From the NCBI GenBank assembly GCA_963739095.1, contig CAVTZF010000035.1:62001-126000 (forward strand): a stretch of DNA of 64,000 bases, read 5' to 3'. This document shows positions 1 through 9,617 of this stretch, one piece after another (position 1 is the first letter of the stretch; the number at the start of each line of letters is the position of its first letter). Both the position numbers and the translations under genes were made by a program. Source of the stretch: JACVRW01 sp963739095. GTDB taxonomy: Bacteria > Actinomycetota > Thermoleophilia > Solirubrobacterales > Thermoleophilaceae. A model generated the notes under the pieces. The model was not told the DNA's origin. It did no database searches and worked only from the letters and a program-made list of their open reading frames with translations.

Positions 1-2497
1 CCTCGAGCGCCTCGCGCAGCGGCGGCCGCGCACGGGCGCGCTCCCCCTGCTGGCGGATAGTCCGGCCGAGCTCGATCAACGCCTCGACGCGCAGCAGCGC
101 GGTGGCCGGCTCCTCGACCGCGGCGGCCGCGGCGAAGTGCTCGGCCGCACGGCCCCGGTCGTCCTCCGCCAGCCCCAGCGCCAGCTCGGCCAGGCAGCGT
201 GCCCGCGGCGACGGCCAGCGCGCGGCCTCCGCGACCTGACCGGCGGCCAGCGCACGCGCCTCCTCGTCGCGCCCGAGGCGCCGCAGGCCCCGCAAGGCGG
301 CCACCCGCCACGGGTAACCGCCGGGGTTGGCGGCTCTCCAGCGCTGCTCGCGCTCTCCCAGCTCGAGCAGGTCCTCGACTCCGGCCTCGGTGTCGCCTAC
401 GGCGAGCCGAGCACGGCCGCGCTCGTAGAGGAGCGGGAAGTAGAGAATGTGGTCGACGAGCTCGCCGTCCAGGTCGCGGTCGGCGAAGGTGCGCACCGCC
501 GCCTCCGGATCGCCGCCCTCGAGCCGCGCGCCTGCCAGGTACGCAACCGAGGTCGGGAGTGGCTGCAGCTCGTGGTCGAGCGCCGCCTGCACCGCCGTCT
601 CCGCGTCCGCAAGGGCGCGGTCGATCGGCCCCGAGCGCAGGAGCGCCTCGGCGCGCAGCATGAGCGCCGTGCAGTACCAGCCCACCGACGCGCGCGCGAG
701 GGCCGCCTCGAGCGAGCGGTCGACCTCGCGCACGGCCGCTTCGAGGCGGTCGGCCGTTATGAGCGCGTAGGTGGCGTAGGACCACGCGACCCAGACGACG
801 CTCTCGGCGGCGAGCATGCCGTCGCCGAGCGCGCGCTCGGCGACCTCGACCGTTCCCTCGAGATCGTTGCCCTCCGTCGTCAGCACACGCGCGCGGGCGG
901 CGAGCACAAGGCGCCCCTCCGGCGTGGAGTCGTCCACCTCCCCGAGCGCGTCGAGCCGCGCACGCGAGCGCGCCCCGACCTCGGGCCCGAGCGTGCCGAG
1001 CACCACGAAGTCGGCAGTGAGCGCAGCGCGGCCGGAGGCAGACAGGCCGTGGCCGTCCAGCACCTGCTCGAGCGTCTCGATCGCGAGGTCGACGTGCCCG
1101 GCCGATGCCTGCGCCTGAGCGAGGTGGCGCACGGTGTCCACGTCGGGGTCGCCGCTCACGGCGAGGGCCGCGGTCAGGTGCTCGACGGCGGACGGTGCAT
1201 TACCGGCCTCGAGCTCGGCCGTTCCGAGTCGTGCGAGCAGCTCGGTCCGGCGTCCGTCGGCCGGCCCCTCGGCGCGGGCCCGTTCGAGCAGGCGCACGGC
1301 GAACGCAGGCGCGCCGCGCTCGCGTGCCACGGCCGCCGCCTCGACGAGCTGCTCCACGGCCCACTCCTCGCCGATGGGCTCGCTGTCGAGCAGGTGTGCG
1401 GCCACGCGCTCGGACGAGGCCCGCTCGTCGGCGAGCAACCGGGCTGCGCGGCGGTGGTCGAGCGCCTGGCGGCCGGGCGCGACCGCGGTGGCGACCGCGT
1501 CGCGGATGATCGCGTGGGCGAAGCGCAGCTCGTCCACGCGCAGGATCCCGGCCGCCGTCAGCTCATCGCGGACCTCCAGCGCGCGCTCCATCGAGAGCTC
1601 CGCGAGCGTCGCGGCTTGTCGCAGCTCCGCCTGATCGCCGAGCGTGACGAGCGTCCGCGCGAGCTCCGGGCCGTTGAGGACCGCCGCGACGCGTGCGTCG
1701 ACCGCTCCGGCGATCGCGTGCGGCGCCAGGGCCCGCACCTCGCTCGCGCCGATGGCGCCGGGCCCGGCGCGCGCAAGCTCACCGGCCAGCGCGGTCACGA
1801 ACCACGGGTTGCCACCGGTGGCGTCGAGCGAGGCGTCGACGAGCTCGTCATCGACGGCGGTGCCGAGCACGTGCTCGAGCACCGACGCCACCCCGGCCGC
1901 CCCCAACGGGGCGAGCGCCAGCCGCCGGACGGCGCGCTCCGAGGCGAGCCGGGCGAGCGGCGGCCGGAGGTCGTCGGCGTCGGTGCGGGCCGCGACCGCC
2001 AGCACGAGCGGCAGCTCCTCGAGCCGCACGCACAGCATGGTCAGCAGGTCCAGCGTCGGATCGTCGAGCAGGTGTGCGTCGTCGGCGGCGAGCAGGACCG
2101 GGCCGTGCTCGTCGCAGAGCGAGCCGATCACCGCCAGCAGCCCGAGCTGATGAGCCTCGACCGGCTGCGCCGGCGCGTGCGAGCCGACCGGAACGACGTC
2201 CTCCAGCACGGCCCGGGCCGCCGAGCCCTGGCCCTGGAAGCTGCGCTCGCCGAGGATCGACGCGCCCGGAGAGAGCAGGCGCCGCGCGCCGCCGAAGGGA
2301 TGCGAGCGCTCGAGCTCACTGCCGCGCACGCGCAGCGTGAGCAGCCCGCGGTCGCCGGCGGCGACCGTGGCCGCGCCGAGGAGCGTGGACTTACCGATCC
2401 CCGCCGGGCCCTCGAGGAGCAGCGCCGAGCCCGCGCCCGCCGCGGCCCCGTCGAGGGCCTCTGTCAGAAGCTCGAGCTCTTCCTCCCGCTCGTGCAC
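1..2497 (-). CDS. LuxR-family (MalT/LAL-like) ATPase transcriptional regulator, 3' part missing
   Basis: About 832 residues are visible; the C-terminus lies beyond the left edge. The protein opens with the short lead-in typical of large LuxR regulators and a Walker A motif GPAGIGKST near residue 30. An NTPase module follows, with the family signature LRFAHAIIRDAV and AAHLL near residues 320-370, then a long Ala/Arg/Glu-rich TPR-like region. The last visible residues (RQQGERARARPPLREALE) resemble the helical repeat that normally precedes the LuxR helix-turn-helix, so only the DNA-binding domain seems cut off. The GTG at 2495-2497 is the first start after an in-frame stop upstream. The ligand is unknown. 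The reverse-strand frame is open throughout, arguing against a frameshift. Confidence 0.82.
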   Translation of the reverse strand, partial: MHEREEELELLTEALDGAAAGAGSALLLEGPAGIGKSTLLGAATVAAGDRGLLTLRVRGSELERSHPFGGARRLLSPGASILGERSFQGQGSAARAVLEDVVPVGSHAPAQPVEAHQLGLLAVIGSLCDEHGPVLLAADDAHLLDDPTLDLLTMLCVRLEELPLVLAVAARTDADDLRPPLARLASERAVRRLALAPLGAAGVASVLEHVLGTAVDDELVDASLDATGGNPWFVTALAGELARAGPGAIGASEVRALAPHAIAGAVDARVAAVLNGPELARTLVTLGDQAELRQAATLAELSMERALEVRDELTAAGILRVDELRFAHAIIRDAVATAVAPGRQALDHRRAARLLADERASSERVAAHLLDSEPIGEEWAVEQLVEAAAVARERGAPAFAVRLLERARAEGPADGRRTELLARLGTAELEAGNAPSAVEHLTAALAVSGDPDVDTVRHLAQAQASAGHVDLAIETLEQVLDGHGLSASGRAALTADFVVLGTLGPEVGARSRARLDALGEVDDSTPEGRLVLAARARVLTTEGNDLEGTVEVAERALGDGMLAAESVVWVAWSYATYALITADRLEAAVREVDRSLEAALARASVGWYCTALMLRAEALLRSGPIDRALADAETAVQAALDHELQPLPTSVAYLAGARLEGGDPEAAVRTFADRDLDGELVDHILYFPLLYERGRARLAVGDTEAGVEDLLELGEREQRWRAANPGGYPWRVAALRGLRRLGRDEEARALAAGQVAEAARWPSPRARCLAELALGLAEDDRGRAAEHFAAAAAVEEPATALLRVEALIELGRTIRQQGERARARPPLREALE

Positions 2498-2524
2498 GTG
2501 TGACGCGCGGAAGGCACCCCGCGC

Positions 2525-3298
2525 CTAGGAGCTCACAGCGCGCCGGTAGCGGTACACGGCAAGCGAGGCGAACACGACGATCAGCCCGATGCACCAGGCG
2601 ACCGCCGCCCACACGTCGTTGCCCGCCGGGCCGTCGACCCACAACGCGCGCAGCGCGTCGACCACGGTCGAGAACGGGTTGATCTCAGCGAACGTCTGGA
2701 TCGCCGCGGGCATCGACTCGGGCGGGACGAACGCCGACGAGGCGAACGACAGCGGGAAGATCAGTATGAACCCGAGCGCCTGCGCGCCCTCCGCCGAGGT
2801 CGTGCTCAGCGCGACGAACGCGAAGATCCACGAGAAGGCGTAGCCGAACAGGATGCACAGCGCGAAGCCGCCGATCACCTCGAGCGGGCTCGACGAGAAC
2901 GCGAAGCCCACGATCAGGCCGACGCCGACCATCACGGCGATCGAGATGGCGTTCGTCGCGACGTCGGCGAGCGTCCTTCCGCCGAGCACGGCCGAGCGCG
3001 CCATCGGCAGCGAGCGGAAGCGGTCGATCAGTCCCTTGCGCAGGTCGTCGGACAGCCCGATCGCGGTGACGAAGCCGCCGAACGACATCGTCTGGATCAC
3101 GATGCCCGGGATCAGGAAGTCGACGTAGTCGTAGCCCGGCGTCTGAATCGCCCCGCCGAAGACGTAGACGAACAGCAGCACGAACATGACCGGCTGGATC
3201 GTGAACGAGACCCAGAGGTCCGGCTGGCGCGGGATGCGGAGCAGGTTGCGCTTCGCGATGACGGCGGTGTCCGAGACGGCGTAGGCGAGCGCGCTCAT
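2525..3298 (-). CDS. ABC-2 type transporter permease, DrrB-like
   Basis: 257-residue membrane protein with six hydrophobic segments, the layout of ABC-2 permeases of the daunorubicin-resistance (DrrB) group. Family-like features are the N-terminal RNLLRIPRQPD, the DDLRKGLIDRFRSLPM stretch between the first membrane segments, and NPFSTVVDALRALW before the last one. It should form the membrane channel for the ATPase encoded just upstream, exporting a hydrophobic compound or lipid. The substrate cannot be told from sequence. I chose the ATG at 3296-3298 (MSALAYAV); an upstream in-frame start would overlap the ATPase gene. The two genes are 40 bases apart and surely co-transcribed. Confidence 0.9.
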   Translation of the reverse strand: MSALAYAVSDTAVIAKRNLLRIPRQPDLWVSFTIQPVMFVLLFVYVFGGAIQTPGYDYVDFLIPGIVIQTMSFGGFVTAIGLSDDLRKGLIDRFRSLPMARSAVLGGRTLADVATNAISIAVMVGVGLIVGFAFSSSPLEVIGGFALCILFGYAFSWIFAFVALSTTSAEGAQALGFILIFPLSFASSAFVPPESMPAAIQTFAEINPFSTVVDALRALWVDGPAGNDVWAAVAWCIGLIVVFASLAVYRYRRAVSS

Positions 3299-3338
3299 TG
3301 CGGAAGCACCCGGGTCGGCCGGGTGCGCACCGATCGTC

Positions 3339-4331
3339 TCATGCCGCACGCTCCTCGACCTCGTCCTCACGCTGCTCTTCCTCGTCCTGCTCGGGCTCGG
3401 CCGCGTGGCCCGTGAGCGTGATGAAGACGTCGTCGAGCGTCGGCCTGCGGACCGCGATGTCGTCGATGCCGACGCCCGCGCTGTCGAGCCTCCTGACCGC
3501 CTCGGCGATGCCGCCGCGGCCGCGGCTCAGCGGCAGCGCGAGCACGCCCTCCTCGCACTTCGGGCGATCGTCGGCGAGCGGGACGAGCGCCTCGATGGCG
3601 GCGTCCCTGGACGAGCCTTCAGCGAGCGTCACCTCGAGCCGCTCGCCGCCGACGCGGTCCTTCAGCTCGTCGGAGGTGCCCTCGGCGATCACCTCGCCGT
3701 GGTCGATCACGGCGATGCGGTCGGCGAGGCGGTCCGCCTCGTCCAGGTACTGGGTCGTGAGCAGCACGGTCGTTCCCGCCGCCACGCGCGCCTCGATCGT
3801 CTCCCACAATGAGAGCCGGCTGCGCGGGTCGAGCCCGGTGGTCGGCTCGTCGAGGAAGATCACGGGCGGGCGCGCGACGAGCGCGGCGGCCAGGTCGAGG
3901 CGGCGCCGCATGCCGCCCGAGTAGGTCTTGGCGAGCCTGCCGCCCGCATCGGAGAGCTCGAAGCGCTCGAGCAGCTGGTCCGCCCGCTCGCTCGAAGCGG
4001 CGCGGCCGATGTGGTAGAGCCGGCCGACCATCTCGAGGTTCTCGCGGCCGGTCAGGTTTTCGTCGACCGCCGCGTACTGGCCTGCCAGGCCGATCCGCGA
4101 GCGCAACCGGACGGCGTCCTTGACGACGTCGAGCCCGGCGACGCGTGCCGTGCCGCCGTCCGGCGGCAGCAGCGTGGTCATGATGCGCACCGCCGTGGTC
4201 TTGCCGGCCCCGTTCGGGCCCAGCAGACCGAGCACGGTCCCGGCGGGCGCCTCGAGGTCGATCCCCGCCAGCGCCTGCACATCTTTGAAGGATTTTCTTA
4301 GGTCGTGTACCTCAATCGCAGCGTCAGACAT
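3339..4331 (-). CDS. ABC transporter ATP-binding protein, DrrA-like
   Basis: 330-residue ATPase. Walker A is GPNGAGKTT near residue 40, the signature is YSGGMRRRLDLA near 140, Walker B is VIFLDEPTTGLDP near 160, and the switch region reads TTQYLDEAD, with Gln replacing the usual His as in DrrA relatives. The C-terminal domain (about 230-315) contains RRPTLDDVFITLTG, characteristic of the DrrA/CcmA exporters, then an acidic tail. It powers the permease encoded downstream. The start ATG at 4329-4331 follows a weaker in-frame TTG at 4334. Export of a toxic or lipid-like molecule is likely from the family; self-resistance is only inference because no biosynthetic cluster is seen here. Confidence 0.92.
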   Translation of the reverse strand: MSDAAIEVHDLRKSFKDVQALAGIDLEAPAGTVLGLLGPNGAGKTTAVRIMTTLLPPDGGTARVAGLDVVKDAVRLRSRIGLAGQYAAVDENLTGRENLEMVGRLYHIGRAASSERADQLLERFELSDAGGRLAKTYSGGMRRRLDLAAALVARPPVIFLDEPTTGLDPRSRLSLWETIEARVAAGTTVLLTTQYLDEADRLADRIAVIDHGEVIAEGTSDELKDRVGGERLEVTLAEGSSRDAAIEALVPLADDRPKCEEGVLALPLSRGRGGIAEAVRRLDSAGVGIDDIAVRRPTLDDVFITLTGHAAEPEQDEEEQREDEVEERAA

Positions 4332-4375
4332 CAACAGGTCACTCTACGTAATGCGGTGCGGATCCGGTCGCGCGC

Positions 4376-4618
4376 TCAGGCGCCCCAGCGGACGTCGTCG
4401 CCCCACGGCGACGGCCCGGCCGGATCGCGACGCGTGCCCTCGAAGAGGCCGGCGCGCGCCCACGGGCTGAGCGATGGCCCGGCCGGAGCGGGAGGCGGCG
4501 CGGTGTCGCGCAGGAACTGCTCGATCGCGGCAGCGATCGCCGCCGCCTCCTCGGGCGACGCCGACTGGCGCAGCTCGATGCGCGGGCGTGCCGGGCGCTG
4601 CTTGCCGTTGCGCGTCAC
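4376..4618 (-). CDS. Acyl-CoA carboxylase epsilon-like small subunit
   Basis: 80-residue protein. The centre reads SPEEAAAIAAAIEQFLRDT and the C-terminal half has SPWARAGLFEG, the pattern of epsilon chains that stimulate actinobacterial acetyl/propionyl-CoA carboxylases. It starts at GTG 4616-4618. It lies between the ABC genes and a divergent cyclodeaminase homologue, not next to the carboxylase beta chain found at about 12.5-14.1 kb. Such separation is unusual, but partner use across the genome is plausible. Because of its shortness the family assignment rests on these two motifs only. Confidence 0.68.
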   Translation of the reverse strand: MTRNGKQRPARPRIELRQSASPEEAAAIAAAIEQFLRDTAPPPAPAGPSLSPWARAGLFEGTRRDPAGPSPWGDDVRWGA

Positions 4619-4640
4619 AGGCCGGATAGCGTAGTCGGGC

Positions 4641-5588
4641 GTGCCCGAGATTCCCGTCTTCCCGCAGGAGACCGTGCTCGACGCGATCTCCCCGGCCGAC
4701 GCGATCGAGCGGGTGCGCGACGGCTTCGTCGAGTACGCGCGTGGCAGCTGGCAGATGCCGCCGAAGACCTACCTCGACGCCTCGCCGCAGGGCGACTTCC
4801 GCGCCATGCCGGCCAAGGGCGCCGGCCTCGCGATCCTCAAGTGGGTCACCTCGTTCCCGGGCAATCCAGCGGCGGGGCTCCCCGTCGTGATGGGGATGAT
4901 CTGCGTGTCGTCGGCCGAGGACGGGCGCCCGCTTGCGCTCGTCGACGTGCGCTCGATCACCGCCTTGCGGACCGGGGCGGTGGCCGCCGTCGCCGCGCAG
5001 GAGCTCGCGCACGAGGATGCGAGGAGCGTCGGCATCGTCGGCTGCGGCCTGCACGGCACCTGGGCCGCCCGCTGCCTCGCCGCGGCCGAGTACGGACCGG
5101 GGATCTGCTTCGACCCCGATCCCGAGGCGGCGGGCGCGCTCGCCGGCGAGCTCGGCTGGGAGGCGGGCGCCCTCGACGAGGCGCTCGCCTGCGACGTCGT
5201 CACGTGCGTGACTCCCGGCGCGGCGCCGGTGGTGCGCCAGGGCGACCTGCGCCCGGGCCTCCACCTCAACATGCTCGGTGCCGACGGCCCCGGAAAGGCC
5301 GAGGCAGAGCCCGAGGCAGTCGCCCGCGCCGAGCTGTTCTGCGACGACTGGGCCCAGGCGAGCCACGGCGGCGAGCTCACCGGCGCCGTCGAGGCGGGCC
5401 TCGTGACGCGCGAGCGCGTGACAGAGCTCGGCGCGGTGCTGACCGGCGCTGCGGAGGGCCGCTCGGGCCCGCATGCGGTGACGCTTTTCGACTCCACCGG
5501 TCTGGCGATCCAGGACCTCGCTCTGTGCGTCGCCCTGGTCGAGGCTCACGGGGCAGGTCGTGTGAAGGCCGCTACCGTGCGGCTCTAG
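4641..5588 (+). CDS. Ornithine cyclodeaminase / mu-crystallin family protein
   Basis: 315 residues, the usual family length. The N-terminal half includes ILKWVTSFPGNP, with the lysine expected in the active site, and ALVDVRSITALRTGA, a strong family signature. The second half has a Rossmann motif GIVGCGLHGTWAA near residue 130 for NAD(P). Members are NAD-dependent cyclodeaminases (ornithine to proline), alanine or amino-acid dehydrogenases, or imine reductases; the exact substrate cannot be read. It starts at GTG 4641, 22 bases from the divergent epsilon-subunit gene, so the two share a very short promoter region. The reading frame is intact. Confidence 0.88.
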   Translation: MPEIPVFPQETVLDAISPADAIERVRDGFVEYARGSWQMPPKTYLDASPQGDFRAMPAKGAGLAILKWVTSFPGNPAAGLPVVMGMICVSSAEDGRPLALVDVRSITALRTGAVAAVAAQELAHEDARSVGIVGCGLHGTWAARCLAAAEYGPGICFDPDPEAAGALAGELGWEAGALDEALACDVVTCVTPGAAPVVRQGDLRPGLHLNMLGADGPGKAEAEPEAVARAELFCDDWAQASHGGELTGAVEAGLVTRERVTELGAVLTGAAEGRSGPHAVTLFDSTGLAIQDLALCVALVEAHGAGRVKAATVRL

Positions 5589-5618
5589 CCCCCTCCCCGA
5601 TCCTCCGATACCTCCTCT

Positions 5619-7129
5619 ATGCGCAAACTCGCCCTGCTGGTCGCCCTTGTGTCAATTCCGGTCCTGGTCGCGCTTGGCTGCGGCAAAAACGAGGCCGCCT
5701 CGAGCGCCACGTCGCTCGCTCCGGCGGGGTCGGTGCTCTACGCCGAGGTCGATCTCGATCCATCGGGCAACCAGAAGCAGGCGATCGACGAGCTGATCGC
5801 CAAGTTCCCGGGCGAGGGGAGCGCTGGGCGAGCGGCTGCGCAGCCTGATCGAGAACGGCCTGCGCGAGTCGGACGCACCGATCAGCTTCGAGAAGGACGT
5901 GGAGCCCTGGCTCGGCGACACGGCCGCCTTCTTCATCACGGACGCGAACGAGGGCGCGGGCGCCGCGCTGATCGCGACCGACGACGAGGATGCGGCGCGC
6001 GACGCGATCGAGAAGTCATTCGAGGGCGATGCGCGTGAGAAGAGCTACGAGGGCGTCGACTACTTCGCCTCCGGCGATGCGCGCCGGCGGCGTCGTGGAC
6101 GGCTTCCTGGTGGCCGGGGACGAGCGCGGCTTCAAGGCCGCCGTCGACGCCTCGGACGGCGGCTCGACGCTCGACGACGACGAGCGCTACGAGGAGGCCA
6201 CCTCCGATCTCAGCGACGACCGGCTGGGCCTCTTCTACGTCAACACGCCCGAGCTCGTGCGCGGACCCTTCGGCACGGAGGCGGCCGGGGTGCCGCTTGG
6301 GCAGTTCAGGGACCTCTTCAAGGACCCGGTCGTCGCCACCTTCGACGTCGACAGCGACGGCGTTTCGTTCGAGGCGGACGCTCCCGCGTCGCTCGCCAAG
6401 TCGGTGCCGTTCTTCGGTCAGGGCAGCGACCTCGTCGAGGAGCTGCCGGCCGACTCCTGGCTCGCGCTCGCGCAACCGGACCTCGGCAAGGTGCTCGACT
6501 ACTACATCGAGGCATTCGGGGCGTCCGTCGGCGGCCGCGAGCTGATCGAGGGCCAGTTCCGCTCGGCCACCGGGCTCGACCTGGATCGGGACCTGCTCGG
6601 CTGGATGGGCGACTTCGCGGTGTTCGTGCGCGGCACGAGCGTCGGCGAGCTGAACGGTGGCATCGTGATCGAGACCACCGATCCGGCCGCCTCGGCACGC
6701 CTGATCTCGCGGCTCGGCCAGCTCTCGCGGCGCAGCCCCGGCACGAGGGCCGAGCCGTACTCGGCGCCCGGCGGCGGCCGGGGCATCACGCTCACCGACT
6801 CCGACGTCCCGGCGCCGGTGCACGTGTTCCAGCGCGACGATCGCTTCGTGGTGGCCTACGGCGATGCCGCAGCCGAGGATGCCGTCGCGCCGGCGCAGCG
6901 GCTCGGCGACTCGCCGGAGTTCCAGCGTGCCGCCCAGTCGATCGACGGCTACGTGGCCAATCTCTACCTCGCGGTCGCGCCGGTCCTCGAGCTCGCCGAT
7001 TCGGAGGCGGGCGACGACCCCGACTGGCAGAGCGCCAAGCCCTACCTCGAGCCGCTCGAGGCGATCATCAGCGGTACCACGGGCGACAACGACGAGCTCC
7101 GCAGCGCGTTCAAGATCCTGACCGACTGA
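5619..7129 (+). CDS. DUF3352-like lipoprotein (frameshifted in this assembly)
   Basis: Starts MRKLALLVALVSIP with a lipobox VALGC, so a lipid-anchored extracytoplasmic protein of about 500 residues is expected. Motifs such as SVLYAEVDLDPSG and WLGDTAAFFI, and the repeated pattern of short acidic helices, match DUF3352 proteins of actinobacteria, whose function is unknown. The sequence reads in three frames: the first to about 5817, the second to about 6085, the third to the TGA at 7129. Both breaks fit one extra base at a codon third position (gg[g/a] and gc[g/c]), so I treat it as one gene with consensus errors. The stop lies 18 bases before an MFS gene, suggesting co-transcription. Confidence 0.75.
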
Positions 7130-7147
7130 CCGGGTTAGAGTCGGCGC

Positions 7148-8437
7148 GTGACTCTGGAGGAGCGCGCCTTCCGCAAGGCCACTCGCCGACTCGTCCCGTT
7201 TCTCTTCCTCATCTACGTGGTCGCGTACGTCGACCGCGTGAACGTGTCGTTCGCCCAGCTGCAACTCGAGGACGACCTCGCCTTCAGCGACACGATCTTC
7301 GGCATCGGCGCCGGGATCTTCTCGATCGGCTACGTGATCTTCGGCGTGCCGAGCAACCTGGCGCTCGCGCGCTTCGGCGCCCGGCGCTGGCTCGCCGCGA
7401 TCATGGTCGTCTGGGGCGTCCTCTCCGCGGCCACGATGCTCATCGAGAGCGCGACCGCGTTCTACGTGCTGCGCTTCCTGCTCGGCGCGGCCGAGGCGGG
7501 CTTCTTCCCGGGGATCATCCTGTTCCTCACCTGGTGGTTCCCCGAGCGCGAGCGCACGCGCGTACTCGCTCTGTTCTTTACCGCCATCGCGGTCGCGTAC
7601 GTGGCCGGTGGGCCGCTGTCGGGCGGACTGCTCGAGCTCGACGGCTTCCTCGGGCTCGACGGCTGGCAGTGGCTGTTCCTCGTCGAGGGTCTCCCCGCGA
7701 TCGCGCTCGGCTGGGTGACCCTGCGGTACCTCGACGACCGGCCCGAGCAGGCTGACTGGCTCGAACCCGAGGAGCGGGAGTTTCTGGCCGCTGAGGTGGC
7801 GCGTGAGCACGATCTGCGCGAGGCGGCGAGCGCCGGCGGCCTGCGCGCGGCGCTGCGCAGCGGTCAGCTCTGGTTGCTCTCGCTCGTCTACTTCGTGGTG
7901 ATCGCGGCCGGTTTCGGGCTCACCTTCTTCGTGCCCGATCTGGTTCAGGACCGCACCGGCTATAGCGACTTCGAGGTCGGCGTGCTGGCGGCCATTCCGT
8001 ATGGGATCGCCACGGCGGTGATGCTGGTGGTGGCGGCGCGAGCCGATCGGGCGCCCAGCCGCCGCCCCTACGTGATCGTGCCGGTGCTCGTGGGCGCGCT
8101 CGGCTGCGTGCTCACCGCGCATGCGCAGTCGCCGTTGCTCCTTACCGTCGCGATCACGCTCTCGGCGGTCGGGCTGCTTTCGGTGCTGCCCGTGTTCTGG
8201 GGCTACCCGACCGCCCTCTTCAGCGGCAGCGCCGCGGCGGCGGGGATCGCGATGGTGGCGGCGATCGGCAACCTGGGCGGATTCGCCGGCCCGGCCTTCA
8301 CCGGGATCGCCGAGGACTCCACGGGCGGCTTCGAGATGCCGTTGACCGTGCTCGGCGTCATGCTCGTGGCGGCCGCGGCGCTCGCCCTGCGCTTCCGCGA
8401 GCAGCGCGCCCCGGTGCTCGAGGCCGCGACGACCTGA
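7148..8437 (+). CDS. Major facilitator superfamily permease, ACS (anion:cation symporter) type
   Basis: 429 residues with about 12 hydrophobic segments. The opening (RLVPFLFLIYVVAYVDRVN), FGVPSNLAL, and the segment RFLLGAAEAGFFPG followed by TWWFPERERTR are hallmarks of the ACS/phthalate-permease group of MFS carriers, which import organic anions such as sugar acids, phthalates or tartrate with protons. The central loop (about residues 195-225) carries WLEPEEREFLAAEV, also typical. The start is GTG 7148. The stop falls one base from the convergent sigma-factor stop. The substrate is unknown. Confidence 0.9.
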   Translation: MTLEERAFRKATRRLVPFLFLIYVVAYVDRVNVSFAQLQLEDDLAFSDTIFGIGAGIFSIGYVIFGVPSNLALARFGARRWLAAIMVVWGVLSAATMLIESATAFYVLRFLLGAAEAGFFPGIILFLTWWFPERERTRVLALFFTAIAVAYVAGGPLSGGLLELDGFLGLDGWQWLFLVEGLPAIALGWVTLRYLDDRPEQADWLEPEEREFLAAEVAREHDLREAASAGGLRAALRSGQLWLLSLVYFVVIAAGFGLTFFVPDLVQDRTGYSDFEVGVLAAIPYGIATAVMLVVAARADRAPSRRPYVIVPVLVGALGCVLTAHAQSPLLLTVAITLSAVGLLSVLPVFWGYPTALFSGSAAAAGIAMVAAIGNLGGFAGPAFTGIAEDSTGGFEMPLTVLGVMLVAAAALALRFREQRAPVLEAATT

Positions 8438-8438
8438 G

Positions 8439-9617
8439 CTACCAGCCGTTCTGCCAGGCGATCACGAGCAGCACGAGAGCGACGATCGCGGCCACGACCA
8501 CCACGACGATGTTCACCACGATCGCGGCGGGCAGCCAGCGCGGGACCTCCCGCGCCTCGAACTCCGACGAGTCCGCCTGCTCGACCCGCTGGCCCGGCTC
8601 CGGGCCCCGCCCCTGGATCGCCGCGGTGAGGGTGCCGGTGATGAAGCGGTTGAGGCTCATGTCCTCCCGCTCGGCGGCCTTGGCAAGCTCGTCGTGGAGG
8701 CTGCGCGGCATCCGCAGCAGCAACCGGCCGCTGTGGCCGCCCTGCTTGGCCGGCCTGGCCGGTGGCGGCTCGGGCTCAGGCTCGAGCTCGCGCTCGGCCG
8801 CAGGTGTGGGTGGTGGCACGGTTGGTGCCTCTCCGTTGGTCGCTCGCTCGACTCCGTCCTCCTCGAGCTCGTCGCGAAGCTTGGCGAGCGCCCGGCGTGT
8901 GCGGCGCCCGAGCTGGCTCTCGGAGATCCCCAGCCGGCCGGCGACCTCCTTGCGGTCGAGGTCCTCGATGAAACGCAGGTAGACGATCTCGCGCTCCTGC
9001 TCGTCGAGCGCCTCGAAGGCGCCCGCGAGCAGCAGCCGCTCTTCGGGGGCGGGGGCGCGCGGGTCGGCCACCGTGTCGGCGCCCATGTCCTCCGCGGGGG
9101 CGCGCAGGGCGGCCTCGAGCTCCGCCAGCTCTGCCGGCGAGACGCCGACCGCCTCGGCGAGCTCGGCGTCGGTCGGGGTGCGCCCGAGACGGCGCGTCAG
9201 GCGTTCACGTTCCTTGGGCAGGCGCCCCGCCGCCTCGTGCAGCGTCCGCGGCAATCGCACCGCCGCCCCGCGGTCGCGGATGTAGCGCTTCATCTCGCCG
9301 GCGACCGTGGGCACGGCAAAGGCTGCGAACTCGTCACTGCGGCGTGAGTCGTAGCGCTCGATCGCGTTGAGCAGGCCGATGGAGCCCGCCTGGAGCAGGT
9401 CGTCGAACTCGGCGCCGGGGCCGCGGTAGCGGCGCGCCAGCGTCTCGACGAGAGGGAGGTAGAGCTGGACCAGGCGGTCTCTGGCGCGCGCGTCGCCTTG
9501 CTCGCGGTAGGCCACCAGCAGGCGACTGGTGGCCGTTTCTCGTACTTCCCGATCGCTTCCGGCCGCCGGTGTCACCCCCTTCGTGGCCTCGCTCTGGGCT
9601 GATATCAGGCGGACCAT
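8439..9617 (-). CDS. SigB/SigF-type sigma factor fused to a ribbon-helix-helix domain and a C-terminal membrane anchor
   Basis: 392 residues. About 35-110 is sigma region 2 (EFDDLLQAGSIGLLNAIERYD, then FAAFAVPTVAGEMKRYIRDRG in shorter blocks), about 125-180 region 3, about 200-250 region 4 with ELVR-type helix-turn-helix (EVAGRLGISESQLGRR). A Glu/Pro linker follows. Residues about 300-335 (GRLLLRMPRSLHDELAKA, then SLNRFI) form a HicB/Arc-like ribbon-helix-helix, a DNA-binding fold of antitoxins. The end is one hydrophobic helix (about 365-388) with a very short tail, so the protein should be tail-anchored with its regulator domains in the cytoplasm. I start at ATG 9615-9617; the open frame continues upstream without coding character. 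No anti-sigma gene is adjacent. Confidence 0.88.
   Translation of the reverse strand: MVRLISAQSEATKGVTPAAGSDREVRETATSRLLVAYREQGDARARDRLVQLYLPLVETLARRYRGPGAEFDDLLQAGSIGLLNAIERYDSRRSDEFAAFAVPTVAGEMKRYIRDRGAAVRLPRTLHEAAGRLPKERERLTRRLGRTPTDAELAEAVGVSPAELAELEAALRAPAEDMGADTVADPRAPAPEERLLLAGAFEALDEQEREIVYLRFIEDLDRKEVAGRLGISESQLGRRTRRALAKLRDELEEDGVERATNGEAPTVPPPTPAAERELEPEPEPPPARPAKQGGHSGRLLLRMPRSLHDELAKAAEREDMSLNRFITGTLTAAIQGRGPEPGQRVEQADSSEFEAREVPRWLPAAIVVNIVVVVVAAIVALVLLVIAWQNGW

Noticed and set aside
137..2503. Plus-strand open frame of 788 codons over the LuxR-type gene
   Set aside because: Arg/Val/Glu-rich shadow of high-GC codon use; the minus strand has Walker A and regulator motifs.
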